A stretch of DNA of 39,471 nucleotides from Pseudomonadota bacterium (lineage in GTDB: Bacteria; Pseudomonadota; Gammaproteobacteria; Acidithiobacillales; Acidithiobacillaceae). Made by a program: the position numbers and the translations under genes. A model generated the notes under the pieces. The model was not told where the DNA came from. It made no database searches and was given only the letters and a program-made list of their open reading frames with translations. Below, in pieces: positions 1 through 8,911 of the stretch. The DNA lies in contig JAJYQY010000139.1 in the NCBI GenBank assembly GCA_021794385.1, positions 1 through 39,471 of the forward strand, given 5' to 3'. Positions within the stretch are counted from its first letter, which is position 1, and each line of letters begins with the position of its first letter.

Positions 1-1022
1 ATGACTCGGTCACCGCGACGGTGCCGGAATACGTCATCCACGTGGATCGGCAAAAGGCGCAACTGGCCGGCGTTGCCCCGGCCCAGGTGGCGGAACTGGT
101 TCATGATTATGTGGCGGGCGCCAAGCTCGGCGACCTGCCTTCCGCTTCGGCGCGCGAGCCCCTGGACATTATCCTGCGCATCCCCCGGGCCGATCGTGCC
201 TGGCGGCAGCAGATTCTCGACCTGCGGGTGCAAAGTCAAAACGGCCAGGAAGTGCCGCTGGCAAGTATCGTGCAGATCCGCCATGCCACCCTGGACAAGC
301 CCATTTATGATCGCGACCAGCATCCCGTGGTGTATGTGACCGGTGATCTGCTGGGTTCCAGTCCGGTTTATGCAGTCCTGACCCTCAACCACTGGCTCGA
401 CGGCAAGATCCTGGATGGCGTTCATTTGACTACGGCCAATCTTGGCTTCACTCCGGCCCAACCCAACGACATCACCCATTACCAGATCCTCTGGGGGGGG
501 GACATGCGCCTGACCCTGGATGTCTTCCGCGACCTCGGGGCGGCTTTCATCGTGGCGCTGGTCTTCATTTACCTGATGCTGGTGGCCTATTACCAGTCGT
601 TCATGATGCCCATCATCGTCATGGGCGCCATTCCGCTGACCCTGGTGGGTGTGTTTCCGGGACACTGGCTGCTCAGCACCCCCTTCAACGCCACCTCCAT
701 GATCGGCGTCATTGCCCTGGCCGGTGTGGTGGTGCGTAACTCCCTCCTGCTGATCGATTTTATCGTCGATTACCGGCGCCGGGGTTATCCTTTGGATGAG
801 GCCGTGTTGCAAGGCGGCGCGGTGCGTTTCCGACCGATCCTGCTGACGGCGCTGGCCATCATGTTCGGCTCGGCCATCATGGTCACCGATCCCGTATTTG
901 GCGGCCTGGCCGTCTCCTTGATTTTCGGTACTTTCGCCTCCACTATGTTGACATTGATCGTGATCCCGCTGCTCTACTTCCTGTGGGAGCGACGTCTGGA
1001 ACAGCGGCTGCAAGGAGCTTGA
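1..1022 (+). CDS. RND family efflux transporter, C-terminal part (5' truncated by window edge)
   Basis: Frame 3 is open from the window start to the stop at 1022. C-terminal TM bundle typical of AcrB/CusA-type pumps (GVVVRNSLLLIDFI, RFRPILLTALAIMFG, GLAVSLIFGTFASTMLTLIVIPLLYF). Confidence 0.9.
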   Translation, partial: DSVTATVPEYVIHVDRQKAQLAGVAPAQVAELVHDYVAGAKLGDLPSASAREPLDIILRIPRADRAWRQQILDLRVQSQNGQEVPLASIVQIRHATLDKPIYDRDQHPVVYVTGDLLGSSPVYAVLTLNHWLDGKILDGVHLTTANLGFTPAQPNDITHYQILWGGDMRLTLDVFRDLGAAFIVALVFIYLMLVAYYQSFMMPIIVMGAIPLTLVGVFPGHWLLSTPFNATSMIGVIALAGVVVRNSLLLIDFIVDYRRRGYPLDEAVLQGGAVRFRPILLTALAIMFGSAIMVTDPVFGGLAVSLIFGTFASTMLTLIVIPLLYFLWERRLEQRLQGA

Positions 1023-1028
1023 ATCATT

Positions 1029-1250
1029 ATGAGTAGCGAACGTTGGGTACGAGTTATTGCGGGGGTTTTTGTCCTCTTGAGCGTGATTCTGGGCGCTCCG
1101 GCCAGCCCGGTCTTTATCAGTCAGTGGTTCCTGGCCTTTACTGTCTTTGTGGGCTTTAATCTCTTGCAAAGTGGCTTTACCTGTTTTTGTCCCCTGGAGC
1201 GCGTCCTGTTGTCCATGGGCATTCGCGACGCGCGGGCTTGTCGGCGGTGA
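1029..1250 (+). CDS. DUF2892 (YgaP TM-like) small inner membrane protein
   Basis: 73 aa, two hydrophobic segments, FNLLQSGFTCFCPLERVLLSMGIR is typical of DUF2892; located next to a rhodanese gene. Confidence 0.75.
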   Translation: MSSERWVRVIAGVFVLLSVILGAPASPVFISQWFLAFTVFVGFNLLQSGFTCFCPLERVLLSMGIRDARACRR

Positions 1251-1258
1251 GTGGGGTT

Positions 1259-1681
1259 ATGGGCGAACTGCTGCAATTCCTGCAAGCGCAATGGATGCTG
1301 GTGCTTTCCGGTATCGTCGTGCTGGTGCTGCTCCTGCGCGGGCCCCTGAGCCGCCGTATCGCCGGGATCGAGGAGGTGGACCCCAGTGCTGCCGTCCATC
1401 TGATCAATCACGAAGATACAGTGATCATTGATGTGCGTGAACAGGAGGAGTGGTCTCGCGGCCACCTGCCCAATGCCCGGCACATTCCCCTGGGGGACCT
1501 GTCCAAGTACGTGAAAGATCTGGAAAAACATCGCGGCCATCATGTGATTTGCCAGTGCGCCAGCGGGATGCGTTCGGCGCGTGCCGCGGCCCTGCTGAAA
1601 AAGGCCGGATTTGACAAGATCTACAGCCTCAAGGGAGGTATCCACGCCTGGCGGGGCGCCGGTTTGCCGGTGGAGAAATAA
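1259..1681 (+). CDS. Membrane-anchored rhodanese-like sulfurtransferase (YibN-like)
   Basis: N-terminal TM helix, then a rhodanese domain with active-site loop CQCASGMRSARAA. ATG at 1259 is preferred over the longer ORF start at 1187. Confidence 0.85.
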   Translation: MGELLQFLQAQWMLVLSGIVVLVLLLRGPLSRRIAGIEEVDPSAAVHLINHEDTVIIDVREQEEWSRGHLPNARHIPLGDLSKYVKDLEKHRGHHVICQCASGMRSARAAALLKKAGFDKIYSLKGGIHAWRGAGLPVEK

Positions 1682-1683
1682 TT

Positions 1684-1953
1684 ATGTCCGCCGTGTCTGT
1701 GCTCATGTACTCTACGCCTACCTGTCCCTATTGCCGCATGGCAGAGTCCTTGTTGCGGAGCAAAGGTGTGGCGCCGCAACAGATCCGGGTGGATCGCGAT
1801 CCGCAGCAGCGTCAAATCATGATGACGCGTAGCCACGGGCGGCATACGGTGCCGCAAATATTTATCGGGGAGCAGCATGTGGGTGGCTATGACGATCTGG
1901 CGGCTCTCGATAAAAAAGGCCTGCTGGACGGCTTGCTGCGGGGGGAAAGCTAA
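1684..1953 (+). CDS. grxC: Glutaredoxin 3
   Basis: CPYC active site (STPTCPYCRMAESLL) and TVPQIFIGEQHVGGYDD motif. Confidence 0.9.
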   Translation: MSAVSVLMYSTPTCPYCRMAESLLRSKGVAPQQIRVDRDPQQRQIMMTRSHGRHTVPQIFIGEQHVGGYDDLAALDKKGLLDGLLRGES

Positions 1954-1996
1954 AGCGCCGATAGCAAGAGTCCGAATTGCCGGCTGGGGAGGTGAG

Positions 1997-2428
1997 ATGT
2001 CTACAATAATGGTAGTTTGTCCGGCCTGTGGGGCGGTGAATCGGTTGCCGGCGGCGCGCCTGAGTGAGAATCCCAAATGCGGTAAATGCCATGCACCGCT
2101 GCTTCCGGACCATCCCGTCAATCTGAACAGCGACCGGTTTGCCCCTTATATTGCCAGGAATGAGCTGCCGGTGGTGGTGGACTTCTGGGCGCCCTGGTGC
2201 GGACCGTGCCGGATGATGGCTCCGCAGTTTGAGCAGGTGGCGCGGGAAATGAACGGGACGCTGCTCTTTGCCAAACTCAACACCGAGGCCGAGCCGGATA
2301 TCGGTACCCGTTACCAGATCCGCTCCATTCCTACCCTGGTACTCTTTCGCGCCGGGAAAGAGGCGGCGCGGGTGAGCGGGGCGCTGGGGGCGGCAGAATT
2401 GCAGCGTTGGCTCACCGCGCAGCGTTAG
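1997..2428 (+). CDS. trxC: Thioredoxin 2 (N-terminal zinc-binding CxxC pairs)
   Basis: Start MSTIMVVCPACGAVNRLP...CGKC, then thioredoxin fold with WCGPC (FWAPWCGPCRMMAP). Confidence 0.88.
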   Translation: MSTIMVVCPACGAVNRLPAARLSENPKCGKCHAPLLPDHPVNLNSDRFAPYIARNELPVVVDFWAPWCGPCRMMAPQFEQVAREMNGTLLFAKLNTEAEPDIGTRYQIRSIPTLVLFRAGKEAARVSGALGAAELQRWLTAQR

Positions 2429-2529
2429 GCCCTGGGCCGTGGTGCCGCTGCGGGGAATCTGCAGCGGGCGATAGCGGAGGGGGCTGGCCTTGGGGTAAAC
2501 TGAACCACATTTCAAGCAAAAGGACCAGC

Positions 2530-2976
2530 ATGGACGAGCAAAACGCGGTTTTCATGATTGAGCGGCTCTATATCAAGGATGCCTCTTTCGAGTCTCCCAA
2601 TGCCCCGCAGAGCTTTTTGATGAGTGAGGCGCCGACGGTGGACGTGGGTTTGAACACCGCCACTGCGCCGGTGGAAGGTGCGGATGATCTCATGGAGGTC
2701 GTGCTCACGGTGACGGTGAATGCCAAATCCGGTGAGCATACGTACTTTGCCATTGAGGTACAGCAGGCGGGACTCTTCCGCATGCAGCATATTCCCGACG
2801 AGCATCTGCCGGTGCTCCTGGGGGTGCATTGTCCGACCATTCTCTTCCCCTACGCCCGCGAGGCGGTGGCCGACATGGTGGGCCGCGGCGGCTTCCAGCC
2901 TTTGCATCTGCATCCCGTGAATTTTGAGGCCTTATACCAGCAGGCTCAGACCGAACCGCAGCATACGACGCAGTAG
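2530..2976 (+). CDS. secB: Protein-export chaperone SecB
   Basis: IERLYIKDASFESPNAPQSF and LHPVNFEALYQQ match SecB; gene order grx-secB-gpsA is conserved in proteobacteria. Confidence 0.95.
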   Translation: MDEQNAVFMIERLYIKDASFESPNAPQSFLMSEAPTVDVGLNTATAPVEGADDLMEVVLTVTVNAKSGEHTYFAIEVQQAGLFRMQHIPDEHLPVLLGVHCPTILFPYAREAVADMVGRGGFQPLHLHPVNFEALYQQAQTEPQHTTQ

Positions 2977-2980
2977 GTTC

Positions 2981-4009
2981 ATGAACTGGGTGGTGCTGGG
3001 GGCGGGACATTGGGGGGTGGCGCTGGCTGTCCACCTTGCTCGCCAGGGGCATGCCGTGCACTTGTGGGGGCGCCATCCCGAGAGCCTGCCCTGTCCATCG
3101 GCCAGTGGCGACCTCTCCCCCCATTTCCCCCGAGTCTCCAGGCCAGCCCGCCTCACCTGTACTACGGATCTCGTCGCCGCAGTGGCGGGTTGCGCGGGAA
3201 TGGTGCTGGCGGTACCGAGCCACGCGGTCCGTAACACCTTGCTGTCCCTGCGAGAGTCCCTACCGGCGGGCCAGATGGTGGTACTGGCCAGCAAGGGTCT
3301 GGAGCTGGAAACGGACCTGCGACTGGACCAGGTACTCGGACAGATCCTGGAAGATCGGCCCTTTGCCGTCATTTCCGGCCCTACCTTTGCCGCTGAGCTT
3401 GTTGCCGGCCTGCCGGTGGCCATCACGGCGGCCTCGGCCTCCGCGGATCTGGCGCAGGAGGTGGCGCGCAGTTTTGGAAACGAGCAGATGCGGGTCTATA
3501 CCAGTGATGATGTGGCCGGGGTTTGCCTGGGGGGCGCCATCAAAAACGTGCTCGCCATCGCCGCCGGGATTTCCGATGGGCTGGGGAACGGCTTTAGTGC
3601 CCGCGCGGCACTCATTACCCGAGGGCTCGCGGAGTTGCATCGTCTGGGCACGGCCTTGGGGGGGCGGACCGAAACCTTTATGGGTCTGGCCGGGGCCGGC
3701 GATTTGATCCTCACCTCCACCTCGGATCTCTCCCGCAATCGCCGCGTCGGCCTGGGCCTGGGGCGCGGACTGCCCCTGGCCACGGTGCTGCGGGAAATAG
3801 GCCAGGAGGCCGAGGGTGTGCGTACGGCCCAGGCCCTTTTCCTCCTGGCGCAGCGCGAAGGGGTGGAAATGCCCATTACCGAACAGGTGTTCCGGGTTCT
3901 TTACGAGGGGCTCGCGCCGCGCGAGGCAAGCGATGCGCTCATGCAGCGGGAGTTGCGCTCGGAGTTCGCCGCTTTGCGGCAGGGTAGTGCCGCCCATGAG
4001 GCCCCCTAG
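2981..4009 (+). CDS. gpsA: NAD(P)H-dependent glycerol-3-phosphate dehydrogenase
   Basis: GAGHWGVALAVHLARQGHAVHLWGR Rossmann motif; ASKGLE, SGPTFAAEL, GLAGAGDLILTSTSDLSRNRRVG. Confidence 0.95.
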   Translation: MNWVVLGAGHWGVALAVHLARQGHAVHLWGRHPESLPCPSASGDLSPHFPRVSRPARLTCTTDLVAAVAGCAGMVLAVPSHAVRNTLLSLRESLPAGQMVVLASKGLELETDLRLDQVLGQILEDRPFAVISGPTFAAELVAGLPVAITAASASADLAQEVARSFGNEQMRVYTSDDVAGVCLGGAIKNVLAIAAGISDGLGNGFSARAALITRGLAELHRLGTALGGRTETFMGLAGAGDLILTSTSDLSRNRRVGLGLGRGLPLATVLREIGQEAEGVRTAQALFLLAQREGVEMPITEQVFRVLYEGLAPREASDALMQRELRSEFAALRQGSAAHEAP

Positions 4010-4215
4010 GGGATGGCTCTCCTCCGCCTGCCGACGCCCGCCTTCTGGGGACAACGCGCAAAACACTGCGTTACCGCATCCGCAAATACGGTTTGGTGGC
4101 CAGAGGACGGCGAGGGATGAGGGCGCTGTTGGGGCACGCCTGTCGCGCAAGTCTTGCGGATTGGGCCCAGGGTGGGTACATTCCCGCAGCATTGGGACGG
4201 CGCCTGGCGCCATGA
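4000..4215 (+). pseudogene. Possible remnant of a Fis-type HTH (C-terminus of a sigma-54 enhancer-binding protein)
   Basis: Frame 1 after the TGA at 3997-3999 reads ...PADARLLGTTRKTLRYRIRKYGLVARGRRG..., resembling ARLLGISRKTLRYRLRKYGL of NtrC-family C-termini. No upstream domain; region overlaps the gpsA 3' end. Confidence 0.4.
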
Positions 4216-4261
4216 ACCGGGTATCGTAGAAGGGGATGTCATTGCAGTTAGGAATGAGACC

Positions 4262-5305
4262 GTGCTGACGCCGGATCTGGCGCAGGCCCTGGGCTATCAG
4301 GGACGTATCCTGCAGCAGGTTTCGCGGACCTTTGCGTTGACCATACCATGCCTGCCCGAGGCCTTGCGCCATGCGGTGGGCAATGGCTATCTGCTTTGCC
4401 GTATTGCCGATACCATCGAGGACGATCCCGAACTCTCCTGGGAGGAAAAGGCACACTGGCAGTCGGTTTTTGTCGGGGTGGTGGCCGGACGGGCCGATGC
4501 CGCGGCTTTTGCCCGGGATTTTGCTGGCCGACTTTCTCCGCAGATGCCCGCCGCCGAGCACGACCTGATTCGCCACACCCCTCAGGTGCTGGCCCTTACC
4601 CATAGCTTCACGGCTTCCCAGCAGGCAGCGTTACTGCGCTGCGTCCGGATCATGGGCGAGGGTATGGCCGAGTTCCAGCGCAGCGCCTCCCGCGCCGGCC
4701 TGCCCGACATGGCTACCCTGGACCGCTATTGTTATGTGGTGGCAGGGGTAGTGGGAGAATTGCTCACCAGCCTCTTTGTGGAACAGGTTCCGAGCATGGC
4801 TGCATATGATGCGGAAATGCAAAGGCTGGCGGTATCTTTCGGTCAGGGTCTGCAAATGACCAATATCCTCAAGGATATCTGGGGTGACTGGGAACGCGGA
4901 GTGTCCTGGTTGCCGCGAGCGGTCTTTGACCGCCATGGCTGTCAATGGGAGCAACTCGCGCCGGGGACGCAGGACCCCGGTTTTCATGCCGGCATCCGCG
5001 AGCTCGTTGCCGTGGCCGGCCGCCACCTGGACGATGCCCTGCGCTATACTTTGCTGATTCCCCGTGAAGAAACGGGGATGCGCGACTTTTGCCTGTGGGC
5101 GATTGCCATGGCCGTGTTGACCTTGCGACGCATTGCCGAGCGTCCGGATTTCGTATCGGGGGATGAAGTGAAAATCAGCCGCCGTAGTGTGGGTAACGTA
5201 GTGCTCCTGTCACGGTTCATCCATCGTTCCGATTCCCTCCTGAAACTGAGTTTCCGGCTAGGGGTCAAACCGTTGGCGGCATTAACCAATGAGCCTAGCT
5301 TATGA
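4262..5305 (+). CDS. Squalene synthase (farnesyl-diphosphate farnesyltransferase type)
   Basis: Two Asp-rich motifs: RIADTIEDDPEL and QMTNILKDIWGDWERG; FCLWAIAMAVLTLRRI. Immediately upstream of shc. GTG at 4262 is the likely start. Confidence 0.88.
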   Translation: MLTPDLAQALGYQGRILQQVSRTFALTIPCLPEALRHAVGNGYLLCRIADTIEDDPELSWEEKAHWQSVFVGVVAGRADAAAFARDFAGRLSPQMPAAEHDLIRHTPQVLALTHSFTASQQAALLRCVRIMGEGMAEFQRSASRAGLPDMATLDRYCYVVAGVVGELLTSLFVEQVPSMAAYDAEMQRLAVSFGQGLQMTNILKDIWGDWERGVSWLPRAVFDRHGCQWEQLAPGTQDPGFHAGIRELVAVAGRHLDDALRYTLLIPREETGMRDFCLWAIAMAVLTLRRIAERPDFVSGDEVKISRRSVGNVVLLSRFIHRSDSLLKLSFRLGVKPLAALTNEPSL

Positions 5306-7236
5306 TGACCCTGCATCCACGACAACAACAAAAACGCATCACTGCCTTTCAGTCTCGTCTCGGTGCCGCCATAGCCGCGGCGCGGGGGGCATTGCTGGGG
5401 CTCCAGGCCGAGGATGGCCACTGGTGCTTCGAGTTCGAGGCCGACTGCACCATCCCTGCCGAATATATCCTCATGCAGCATTACATGGACGAGCGGGACT
5501 CGGTCCTGGAGCGCAAACTGGCGGTCTACCTGCGGTCCAAACAGGCGGATCATGGCGGCTGGCCCCTTTATTACGGCGGACATTTCGATATGAGTGCATC
5601 CGTCAAGGCCTATTATGCCCTCAAGCTGGCGGGTGACGACCCCGATGCGCCGCACATGCGCCGCGCCCGGGAGGCCATCCTCGCCCATGGCGGAGCCGAG
5701 CGGGCCAACGTCTTCACGCGCATCGCCCTCGCTCTCTTCGGCCAAGTCCCCTGGCGAGCGGTGCCCTTCATTCCCGTGGAAGTGATGCTGCTGCCGCGCT
5801 GGTTTCCCTTTCATATCGACAAGGTGGCCTCCTGGTCGCGGACTGTCATGGTGCCGCTGTTCATCCTTTGCAGTCTCAAGCCTCAGGCGAAAAATCCCCT
5901 GGGTATCGGTATCCGTGAAATATTCCGACGCCCGCCAGAAAGAGTAGACGATTATTTTACTCATTCTGCCCATGGCTGGGTGGCATGGTTCCTCCTGTTC
6001 CTGGATCGCTTGGGGCGCAGTGCGGAAGGGCTGATTCCCCAACGCTTGCGCCAGAAGGCCGTAAAAAAGGCCGAAAACTGGTTCATTGCCCGGCTCAATG
6101 GTACGGATGGCCTCAACGGCATCTTCCCGGCCATGGTCAATGCCCATGAGGCCCTGGCCTTGCTGGGTTACCCGCCCGAGCATCCCTATCGGCAACAGAC
6201 CGCTGCGGCCCTGCGCAAACTGGTGGTGGAGCGCGCCGAAGACGCCTATTGCCAGCCCTGCGTTTCGCCGGTCTGGGACACCTGTCTAGCCCTCCATGGC
6301 CTGCTGGAAAGCGATGGCGCGTTGGCCCCCGAGCTGGGGCGCAGCATCGACTGGCTCAAGGAACGGCAGATCGTGGACGAACCCGGCGACTGGCGGGTGC
6401 AGCGCCCCCACCTGCGCGGCGGTGGTTGGGCCTTCCAATACTGGAATCATTACTATCCGGATTTGGATGATACGGCGGCGGTGGCCTGGGCCATGGCGCG
6501 CGCCGGCCGGGAGGAAGACCGCCCCAGTCTCGAACTCGCGGCGGACTGGCTCGCGGGCATGCAGTCGCGTAACGGCGGCTTCGCTGCCTATGATGCCGAT
6601 AATACCCATTATTATCTCAACGAAATCCCCTTTGCCGATCACAAGGCCCTGCTGGATCCGCCTTCGGCCGACGTCACGGGTCGGGTGGTGGCTTTTCTCG
6701 GCATCTATGGCCGTGCCAAGGATCGTGAGGTCCTGCGGCGGGCTGTGGCCTACCTGCTGCGTGAACAGGAGGCCTCGGGGGCCTGGTTTGGTCGGTGGGG
6801 GACCAACTATATCTATGGCACCTGGTCGGTACTGATGGGTTTGGAGCAACTCGATGACCCCTCCTTGCAGCCTGCCATGGCGCGCGCCGCTGATTGGCTG
6901 CGCTCGGTGCAGCAAGCTGATGGCGGTTGGGGAGAAAGCAACGACTCCTACCCTGATTCGGGCCTGGCCGGGCTGGGCCAGCCCTCCACGGCAGCGCAGA
7001 CCGCCTGGGCCTGCCTCGCCCTGATGGCGACAGGGGATCGGGGCAGCGAGGCCCTCTGCCGTGGCATCCGCTGGCTGGAAGAGCAGCAGGGGGATGACGG
7101 GCGTTGGCAGGATCCCTATTTTAATGCGCCCGGCTTTCCGCGGGTATTTTACCTTACCTATCATGGTTACCGCCTTTATTTTCCGCTCTGGGCGCTGGCC
7201 CGCTACCGGCGTCTGGGGTCTGGCGCGTGTCGTTAG
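5302..7236 (+). CDS. shc: Squalene-hopene cyclase
   Basis: Catalytic DxDD (YPDLDDTAAVAWAM), multiple QW-type repeats (QQADGGWGES, QEASGAWFGRWG), 644 aa. Confidence 0.97.
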   Translation: MMTLHPRQQQKRITAFQSRLGAAIAAARGALLGLQAEDGHWCFEFEADCTIPAEYILMQHYMDERDSVLERKLAVYLRSKQADHGGWPLYYGGHFDMSASVKAYYALKLAGDDPDAPHMRRAREAILAHGGAERANVFTRIALALFGQVPWRAVPFIPVEVMLLPRWFPFHIDKVASWSRTVMVPLFILCSLKPQAKNPLGIGIREIFRRPPERVDDYFTHSAHGWVAWFLLFLDRLGRSAEGLIPQRLRQKAVKKAENWFIARLNGTDGLNGIFPAMVNAHEALALLGYPPEHPYRQQTAAALRKLVVERAEDAYCQPCVSPVWDTCLALHGLLESDGALAPELGRSIDWLKERQIVDEPGDWRVQRPHLRGGGWAFQYWNHYYPDLDDTAAVAWAMARAGREEDRPSLELAADWLAGMQSRNGGFAAYDADNTHYYLNEIPFADHKALLDPPSADVTGRVVAFLGIYGRAKDREVLRRAVAYLLREQEASGAWFGRWGTNYIYGTWSVLMGLEQLDDPSLQPAMARAADWLRSVQQADGGWGESNDSYPDSGLAGLGQPSTAAQTAWACLALMATGDRGSEALCRGIRWLEEQQGDDGRWQDPYFNAPGFPRVFYLTYHGYRLYFPLWALARYRRLGSGACR

Positions 7237-7925
7237 GGATCGTGGTAGCCCTGGCGGCAGAAGCGCAGGTATTGACGGGAACGGTGCCGCTGGCGGGGGA
7301 GGGGATCGACATTGCCCCGGGCCTGCGCTTGCGTCTGTGTGGCATGGGACCGGAGCCGGCGGCGCAAGCGGCGGCGGCGCTGCTGGCCGAGGGCGTCGGG
7401 GCCTTGCTGGCCTTTGGGACGGCGGGGGGCCTGGACCCCGCCCTGCGCCCCGGCATCCTGCTCTTGCCGGAGCGCGTGATTTATGCCGGTGGCGACTATG
7501 CCGTTGCCGCCTCGTGGCGTAGCCGGGTGGCCGCGCGGATCCACGGAGAGCTGGTCTCCGGCCCCCTGCTGACGGTGGCCAATGCCTGCGCCCAGTCCGG
7601 GCAGAAACGGGCGTTGCACGGGCGCAGCGGCGCTGTGGCGGTAGATATGGAAAGCGGCGCCGTCGCGGCCGTGGCCACGGCCGCCGGCAAACCTTTTTTG
7701 GTATTGCGGGCACTGGTGGATCCGGCGGAGCGCGACCTTCCCCTGAGTGCCATGGTAGCCGTCGATGCCTATGGCCATCTGCGCCTTTCCGCCCTGTTGG
7801 CGGCCCTGGCGCGGCGCCCCTGGGAGATCACCGCCCTGCTGCGCCTGGGCCGGGAGATGAGCGCGGCCCTGCGATCCCTGAGAGCTGCATGGCAAGATCT
7901 CGGCCCCTCGGGGATCGTGCCATGA
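7227..7925 (+). CDS. hpnG: Hopanoid-associated phosphorylase/nucleosidase HpnG
   Basis: PNP/MTA-nucleosidase-like (GTAGGLDPALRPG, VDMESGAVAAVA); directly downstream of shc with 10-nt overlap. Confidence 0.88.
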   Translation: MSLGIVVALAAEAQVLTGTVPLAGEGIDIAPGLRLRLCGMGPEPAAQAAAALLAEGVGALLAFGTAGGLDPALRPGILLLPERVIYAGGDYAVAASWRSRVAARIHGELVSGPLLTVANACAQSGQKRALHGRSGAVAVDMESGAVAAVATAAGKPFLVLRALVDPAERDLPLSAMVAVDAYGHLRLSALLAALARRPWEITALLRLGREMSAALRSLRAAWQDLGPSGIVP

Positions 7926-8911
7926 AGGCACTATTGACCGGCGCGTCGGGCTTTGTCGGGGGGGCGGTCCTGCGCCGGCTTCTGGCGGAGGGGGTGGAAG
8001 TGCGCGTCCTCGCCCGCCGCGATGGTGATGCCGCCAACTGGCAGGGCCTGGAGGTAGAAGTGGTGCATGGCGATCTGCGTAATGGCGAAAGCCTGGGGCA
8101 GGCAGTGGCCGGATGTCAGGGGCTTTTCCATGTGGCTGCCGATTATCGCCTTTGGGTCCCCGATCCCGCTCCCATGTATGCGGCCAATGTCGGGGGTACG
8201 GAGCGCCTCATGCGCGCTGCCCTGGAGGCAGGAGTGGAGCGCATCGTTTATACCAGCAGTGTGGCGGTCCTGGGCTTTTATGCAGACGGGCGGATTGCCG
8301 ACGAAAATGCCCCCTCCAGCCTCGATACCATGATCGGCCATTACAAGCGCTCCAAGTTCCTTGCCGAAGAGGTGGTCCGTAATCTCTGCGCGACCGAAGG
8401 GTTGCCGGCCGTGATCGTCAACCCCTCTACCCCCGTCGGCCCCGCCGACCGCAAGCCGACCCCCACAGGCCGCATGGTGCGGGACGCCGCGGCCGGGCGG
8501 ATGCCGGCCTACATCGATACGGGTCTCAATGTGGTCCATGTGGATGACGTGGCCACGGGGCACTGGCAGGCCTTTGGGCAAGGGGTGGTGGGCGAACGCT
8601 ACATTCTTGGTGGAGACAATCTGCCATTGGGGGCCATGCTGACCCGCATTGCCGGCCTCACCGGTCACCGGTCGCCGCTGTTGCGTCTGCCCCGTCGCGC
8701 CCTCTATCCCCTGGCCTGGGGGGCAGAATCCTGGGTGCGCCTGCGCGGGCGGGGTACACCCCTGGTGACCAGGGACGAACTGCGCATGGCGGCCCACAAG
8801 ATGTACTTCTCCTCGGAGAAGGCCGAAAACTGCCTGGGCTACCGCCATCGCCCCGCCGAAGAGGCCCTGCGGGACGCCGTGCAATGGTTCCGGGAGCATC
8901 ATTATCTGTGA
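7922..8911 (+). CDS. hpnA: Hopanoid-associated sugar epimerase HpnA (extended SDR)
   Basis: MKALLTGASGFVGGAVLRRLL, YTSSVAVLG, YKRSKFLAEE; ATGA overlap with hpnG. Confidence 0.92.
   Translation: MKALLTGASGFVGGAVLRRLLAEGVEVRVLARRDGDAANWQGLEVEVVHGDLRNGESLGQAVAGCQGLFHVAADYRLWVPDPAPMYAANVGGTERLMRAALEAGVERIVYTSSVAVLGFYADGRIADENAPSSLDTMIGHYKRSKFLAEEVVRNLCATEGLPAVIVNPSTPVGPADRKPTPTGRMVRDAAAGRMPAYIDTGLNVVHVDDVATGHWQAFGQGVVGERYILGGDNLPLGAMLTRIAGLTGHRSPLLRLPRRALYPLAWGAESWVRLRGRGTPLVTRDELRMAAHKMYFSSEKAENCLGYRHRPAEEALRDAVQWFREHHYL

Noticed and set aside
1121-1645. 174-aa minus-strand ORF
   Set aside because: Antiparallel to clear DUF2892 and rhodanese genes; composition typical of a GC-rich shadow ORF.
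3260-4603. 447-aa minus-strand ORF
   Set aside because: Covers gpsA and the squalene synthase start in antisense; low-complexity shadow sequence without recognisable motifs.
6286-7713. 475-aa minus-strand ORF
   Set aside because: Antisense to shc/hpnG; Pro/Arg-rich shadow translation.
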